From Paenibacillus cisolokensis (GTDB taxonomy: Bacteria > Bacillota > Bacilli > Paenibacillales > Paenibacillaceae): a stretch of DNA of 36,018 nucleotides. Made by a program: the position numbers and the translations under genes. Below the pieces are notes generated by a model, which was given only the letters and a program-made list of their open reading frames with translations, did not search any database and had not been told where the DNA came from. Location: contig NZ_BOVJ01000062.1 in assembly GCF_018403665.1 (NCBI RefSeq), positions 1 through 36,018 of the forward strand, given 5' to 3'. Numbering within the stretch: position 1 is the first letter of the stretch; every line of letters starts with the position of its first letter. Positions 32,669 to 36,018 of this stretch are shown one piece after another.

Positions 32669-33874
32669 ATGTCAACCATGTGGATTATCGGCGGTTCCAT
32701 CGTATTGCCGGACGAGGTCGTGACGGGCAGCTTGAAAATCGAAGACGGACGAATCGCCGAAATCAGGAGGGAAGCGGCGGACGATCCGGATCGTCGGGGC
32801 ATGGCCGAAGCAACAGCAGAGGGTGACGATACGATCATCATCGATGCCGGCGGCTTGTATGTGATGCCGGGGCTTGTCGATATTCATTCCGATGCGATTG
32901 AGAAAGAAGTGCAGCCCCGTCCCAATACGATGTTTCCGCTTGACATGGCCTTGATGGAGTTCGAACGGAAGCTGCCGCTGCACGGCATTACATCGATGTA
33001 TCATTCTTTGTCTCTCGGCGTCGGCCTCAGCCTGCGGGGAGACCACTATTTGACGCAGCTCGTCGAGCTGATTCGCCGGTACCGCAGCAAGCGCAGCATG
33101 GTGCGCCACGGCATCCATTTGCGCTATGAGGTGTCCCATCTCGACGGGTTGCCGATCGTGGAACGGTATATTCAAGAAAAGGTGATCGATTATTTGTCGT
33201 TCATGAATCATTCGCCGGGTCAGGGCCAGTACCGCGAGCCCGGTTCGTTCGAGCGGTATGTCATGAAGAACCAGGGTGTGGACAGGGAAGAAGTCCGGTA
33301 TATCGTGGAGGATTTGTTGAAGCGCCAACGGCAGGTCGACTGGTCCCGTCTGCGCGATCTCGGGCGTCTGGCGACCCGAAACGGCATCGCCGTCGCCTCT
33401 CATGACGACGATTCGCCGGAACGTGTCGACGAATCGATCCGGTATGGCGCCACCGTATCCGAATTTCCGATGAATCTGGATACTGCGCGTCATGCCATCA
33501 AAAGGGGAATCCGGGTATGCGTCGGAGCGCCGAATGTGGTCCGGGGCGGCTCGCACGACAACAACATGCGCGCAGCCGATGCGATAGCGGCGGGGGCAGC
33601 CGATATATTATGCTCCGATTACCATCCTTCCTCGCTGTTGGCCGCGATATTCAAGCTGTCCGACGATGGCATTATCGGGCTGCCCGAAGCGGTTCGAATG
33701 GGGACGCTGCACCCTGCGCAAGCTATTGGCGCGGAGCAAGTGATCGGTTCGATCGAACCCGGGAAAGCGGCCGATCTGCTTCTTGTCGACCGCTACGAAG
33801 GATATCCCTGGGTCAGACGAACGATTGTCGGAGGACGGGAAGTGTACGCGGCCAGCGAATACTATTTGGGCTGA
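32669..33874 (+). CDS. phnM: Alpha-D-ribose 1-methylphosphonate 5-triphosphate diphosphatase (PhnM)
   Basis: A 401-residue amidohydrolase of the PhnM type. Metal motif VDIHSDAIEKEVQPRPNT (about 70-87), then HGITSMYHSLSLG, FMNHSPGQGQYR, VASHDDDSPERVDES, TVSEFPMNLDTARHAIKRGI, CVGAPNVVRGGSHDNNM and DILCSDYHPSSLLAA, all typical of this enzyme. In the C-P lyase pathway PhnM removes pyrophosphate from the phosphonate-ribose triphosphate. No phnGHIJKL genes are in the window, so here it is solitary; a separate operon elsewhere or another nucleotide-hydrolysing role is possible. ATG 32669 has GGGGAGG upstream. Its end overlaps the end of sspI by 13 bases on the other strand. Confidence 0.9.
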   Translation: MSTMWIIGGSIVLPDEVVTGSLKIEDGRIAEIRREAADDPDRRGMAEATAEGDDTIIIDAGGLYVMPGLVDIHSDAIEKEVQPRPNTMFPLDMALMEFERKLPLHGITSMYHSLSLGVGLSLRGDHYLTQLVELIRRYRSKRSMVRHGIHLRYEVSHLDGLPIVERYIQEKVIDYLSFMNHSPGQGQYREPGSFERYVMKNQGVDREEVRYIVEDLLKRQRQVDWSRLRDLGRLATRNGIAVASHDDDSPERVDESIRYGATVSEFPMNLDTARHAIKRGIRVCVGAPNVVRGGSHDNNMRAADAIAAGAADILCSDYHPSSLLAAIFKLSDDGIIGLPEAVRMGTLHPAQAIGAEQVIGSIEPGKAADLLLVDRYEGYPWVRRTIVGGREVYAASEYYLG

Positions 33875-34095
33875 GACGGAAGCGGCATGGAAGCCAAGCG
33901 GCGGTGCAAGCATTCGACCATTTGGTGCTGCGCCTCCGCGGAGCTTTCCTGCCAGATCATTTCGAACAGTACGCCGAGACCGGGCAGCGTCTTCTCGTCG
34001 TTGCCGACGGAATCCTCAATCACTTCGAATAATTGCTCGCCGGACATGGCATGCACCCGCATCGCGATTGCCTGGCGTAAATCGAAATTGTTCAA
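33862..34095 (-). CDS. sspI: Small acid-soluble spore protein SspI
   Basis: A 77-residue protein matching SspI: FDLRQAIAMRVHAMSGEQLF, then KTLPGLGVLFEMIWQESSAE, the hallmark LPGLGVLFE-IW block. SspI is a minor spore-core protein made in the forespore. TTG 34095 is set by GGAGG 8 bases before it and aligns with the usual N-terminus; an upstream ATG at 34110 would overlap that ribosome site. In Bacillus sspI also lies by an RNA methyltransferase gene near pheS-pheT, as it does here across ktrA. Its presence marks the organism as a spore former. Confidence 0.88.
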   Translation of the reverse strand: MNNFDLRQAIAMRVHAMSGEQLFEVIEDSVGNDEKTLPGLGVLFEMIWQESSAEAQHQMVECLHRRLASMPLPSQPK

Positions 34096-34257
34096 TCGGA
34101 TTCCCTCCATTAAATCGGATTTCCGTTATAATATGTCCAGCGCATCGGGGAATCATCCGGCTGTTCAGGCGCCGTCCGCCTTGTCGGAGGCCATCATAAT
34201 CGTTCAAAAAATCAATTGCCAGGATCAAGGCTGCGGAAATGAAGGGATGGATATACG

Positions 34258-34923
34258 ATGAGGAAAAAGCAGTTTGCCGTTATCGGCATGGGCAGATTCG
34301 GTTCCAGCGTAGCGCTTTCCTTGTCCAGGATGGGGTTTGACGTTTTGGCCATCGATATGAACGAGCACCGTATTCAGGAAATATCCCATCATGTGACGCA
34401 CGCCGTTTCGGCCGATTCAACCGATGAAGACGCGCTGCGGGCAATCGGTATCCGCAATTTCGACGTCGTCGTCGTAGCGATCGGCGCCGACATTCAGTCC
34501 AGTATTTTGACGACGCTTATTCTGAAAGATTTGGGCGTGCCGACGCTTATCGTCAAAGCGCAGAACGAGCTCCACGGCAAAGTGTTGGACAAAATCGGCG
34601 CCGACAAAGTCATTTTTCCGGAACGGGATATGGGGCTTCGGGTGGCGCATCATCTTATTTCGCCGAATATTCTCGATTTTATCGAGCTGTCGGAAGACTA
34701 CAGCATTGTCGAGCTGAAGGCGACGGGCCAAATGATCGGCAAAAATTTGAAGCAGCTTGATATCCGGGCCGAATATCGCTGCAATGTTATGGCGATCAAG
34801 ACGGGAAGTCAGATGAACATTTCGCCGTTCGCGGAAGATGTTATTCAGGAAGGCGACGTGCTTGTCATTGTCGGCAAAAATGAAGATTTGACCCGTCTGG
34901 AGCTTGCTTATCAGGAAGGTTGA
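34258..34923 (+). CDS. Ktr potassium-uptake regulatory subunit (KtrA/KtrC)
   Basis: A 221-residue cytoplasmic RCK protein. The TrkA_N Rossmann domain begins FAVIGMGRFGSSVALSLSRM (GxGxxG at 10-15) with Asp33 for the nucleotide (LAIDMNEHRI), and DADALRAIGIRNFD-like ADSTDEDALRAIGI; the TrkA_C domain (about 135-220) holds SIVELKATGQMIGKNLKQL and EGDVLVIVGKNEDL. Octameric rings of it gate the KtrB/KtrD channel with ATP, ADP or c-di-AMP. ATG 34258 has GAAGGGATGG upstream. No ktrB is next to it, which fits KtrC-type genes that stand alone. A TATAAT occurs at 34127-34132 upstream, without a clear -35. Confidence 0.9.
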   Translation: MRKKQFAVIGMGRFGSSVALSLSRMGFDVLAIDMNEHRIQEISHHVTHAVSADSTDEDALRAIGIRNFDVVVVAIGADIQSSILTTLILKDLGVPTLIVKAQNELHGKVLDKIGADKVIFPERDMGLRVAHHLISPNILDFIELSEDYSIVELKATGQMIGKNLKQLDIRAEYRCNVMAIKTGSQMNISPFAEDVIQEGDVLVIVGKNEDLTRLELAYQEG

Positions 34924-34930
34924 GAAACAT

Positions 34931-35751
34931 ATGACGCAATTCCCGCAACATCCGATCATGCTGAATTCGACGCAAAATCCGCGGGTCAAAAGCTGGTCGT
35001 CGCTACTGGAGAAGAAAGGGCGCGACAAGACCGGCATGTTTTTGGCGGAGGGTATCCATCTCGTTCAGGAAACGTTGCGTGCCGGGCTCGAAATATCGGC
35101 TGTCGTCTATGACGCGGAACGCGGCGTGCCGGAGGAGCTTGCCGCAGCGCTTGCCCGGCTGCCCGAAGCCCGTATTTCGCGGCCTCTCCCGGTGTAATGG
35201 CCAAGTGCACCGGAACCGATACGCCGCCACCGGTCTTCGCCGTTGTCGGCAAGCCCGAGCCGGATCTGTCGGCACCGTTTCGGCCCGGCTGTCTTGCCGT
35301 CGTCCTGGACGGCGTGCGCGATCCCGGCAATGTCGGGACGATCATTCGCACGGCGGACGCGGTCGGCGCGGATGCGGTGCTGCTCGGCAAAGGCTGCGCC
35401 GATCCGTACAATCCGAAGACGGTCCGTTCGACGATGGGCTCGCTGTTTCATGTGCCGGTCGTCACCGGCGATCTCCGGTCGCTGCTGCCGGAGGCGAAGC
35501 GGAAAGGTATCCGGCTTGTCGGAACTAGCCTGCAAGCGACCGCTTCCTGCTACGAGCTCGACTGGAAGCCGGCGACCTGGCTTTTGATGGGCAGCGAGGC
35601 GGATGGACTGTCGGCCGATTCGATCGCCTTGATGGACGAGGCGGTGCGCATTCCGATGCGAGGAAAGGCCGAGTCGCTGAACGTGGCGATGGCGTCGACG
35701 GTGCTGCTCTACGAAGCGATGAGACAGCGGATGTTTTCAAAGCAACAATAA
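34931..35751 (+). CDS. TrmH/SpoU-family RNA 2'-O-methyltransferase (one-base frameshift)
   Basis: A 273-residue enzyme after repair, using S-adenosylmethionine to methylate a ribose in rRNA or tRNA. The N-terminal substrate domain begins MLNSTQNPRVKSWSSLLEKK, GMFLAEGIHLVQETLRAG. The SpoU knot has motif 1 DPGNVGTIIRTADAVGAD, motif 2 WLLMGSEADGLS and motif 3 IPMRGKAESLNVAMASTVLL. The frame breaks at T-run 35175-35177; one more T gives FAASPGVMAKCTGT and continuity. ATG 34931 has GAAGGTTGAG upstream, 7 bases after ktrA. It corresponds in position and type to B. subtilis ysgA. Confidence 0.88.
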
Positions 35752-35816
35752 TTTCTGTCCACCCACCTAAATAAGTGTCATGGAATTGGAATAAAAATAA
35801 CAGTTCTGCTACTCGC

Positions 35817-35867
35817 AAAAGACTGGATACTGATCGGATATTCTACCGATCAAACTCCAGTCTTTTT
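35817..35867 (+). terminator. Terminator after the RNA methyltransferase
   Basis: AAAAGACTGGA (35817-35827) pairs with TCCAGTCTTTTT (35856-35867), with an inner perfect GATCGG/CCGATC stem. The T-run follows directly. Confidence 0.85.
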
Positions 35868-36018
35868 CTGATGCCGCGGCGGTAATATTGGTGGGAAAAC
35901 TAATACTCATTGAACGGCAGATCGTTAACAACCTTCAGTTAGTAAGAGACCGTATCGTTGTTATCATGAACGTTCTAACGAATCTCACACGTCTTATTTT
36001 GGCCCATAAGCCGCTTTT
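35868..36018 (+). other. Window end, no gene seen
   Basis: About 150 bases without a supportable frame. By synteny pheS might follow outside the window, but no T-box motif (AGGGTGG-type) is visible up to 36018. Confidence 0.35.

Noticed and set aside
34096..34257. c-di-AMP riboswitch upstream of the Ktr gene
   Set aside because: Such switches control ktr genes in Bacillus, but the gap is short and lacks the conserved core.
35868..36018. T-box leader for pheS at the window end
   Set aside because: Expected by synteny, but neither the T-box sequence nor a convincing stem I is visible.

Overview
The window looks like chromosome from a spore-forming Bacillota of the Paenibacillaceae type. Evidence: all 13 tRNA genes encode CCA, and their order from fMet to Leu follows the Bacillus trnD array. 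There are strong AGGAGG-type ribosome sites with many GTG/TTG starts. The window also carries an sspI spore-protein gene, a Lia/PspA envelope-stress operon, and an sspI / RNA methyltransferase neighbourhood like the one next to pheST in Bacillus. Assignment to a genus is inference.

Layout. 1-1147: thirteen tRNA genes, closed by a terminator. 1.2-13.7 kb: an AT-richer, decayed island starting with a broken tyrosine integrase beside tRNA-Leu. It holds IS3, IS110, IS1182 and ISNCY-like remnants, a dead ABC-transporter gene, an ECF sigma / anti-sigma pair with a small secreted protein and its broken paralogue, an XRE-regulated membrane protein, a secreted precursor ending in a symmetric six-cysteine module, and a MerR regulator divergent from a CPBP intramembrane protease. 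13.7-18.6 kb: fur, a cupin-SRPBCC chimera, a LacI regulator divergent from an FAD oxidoreductase, and an APH-fold kinase. 19.1-23.2 kb: a Lia/Psp operon (small membrane protein, PspA, PspC, second PspA, sensor kinase, response regulator). 23.2-29.0 kb: two small uncharacterised genes, a YwmB-like protein, zwf, a cyclase-family hydrolase and prfC. 29.0-32.6 kb: a LacI regulator with two Gfo/Idh/MocA dehydrogenases. 32.6-35.9 kb: a solitary phnM, sspI, a KtrA-type potassium channel subunit and an RNA methyltransferase.

How genes may work together. The same ECF-type promoter pattern (TGTTAC, 16 bases, CGTC) lies upstream of both the secreted protein next to the sigma / anti-sigma pair and the six-cysteine precursor about 6 kb away. 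The precursor sits beside a MerR-controlled CPBP protein, a family that includes bacteriocin-immunity proteins. I propose an envelope-stress-controlled secreted-peptide locus; this is inference.

Sequence quality. At least eight otherwise intact genes (fur, FAD oxidoreductase, pspC, second pspA, liaS, prfC, the RNA methyltransferase, and a small secreted-protein copy that has other damage too) are broken by the apparent loss of one base in a run of A or T. Restoring one base gives full-family-length proteins. These are more likely sequencing or assembly errors than real pseudogenes, unlike the multiply damaged ABC, integrase and IS genes.
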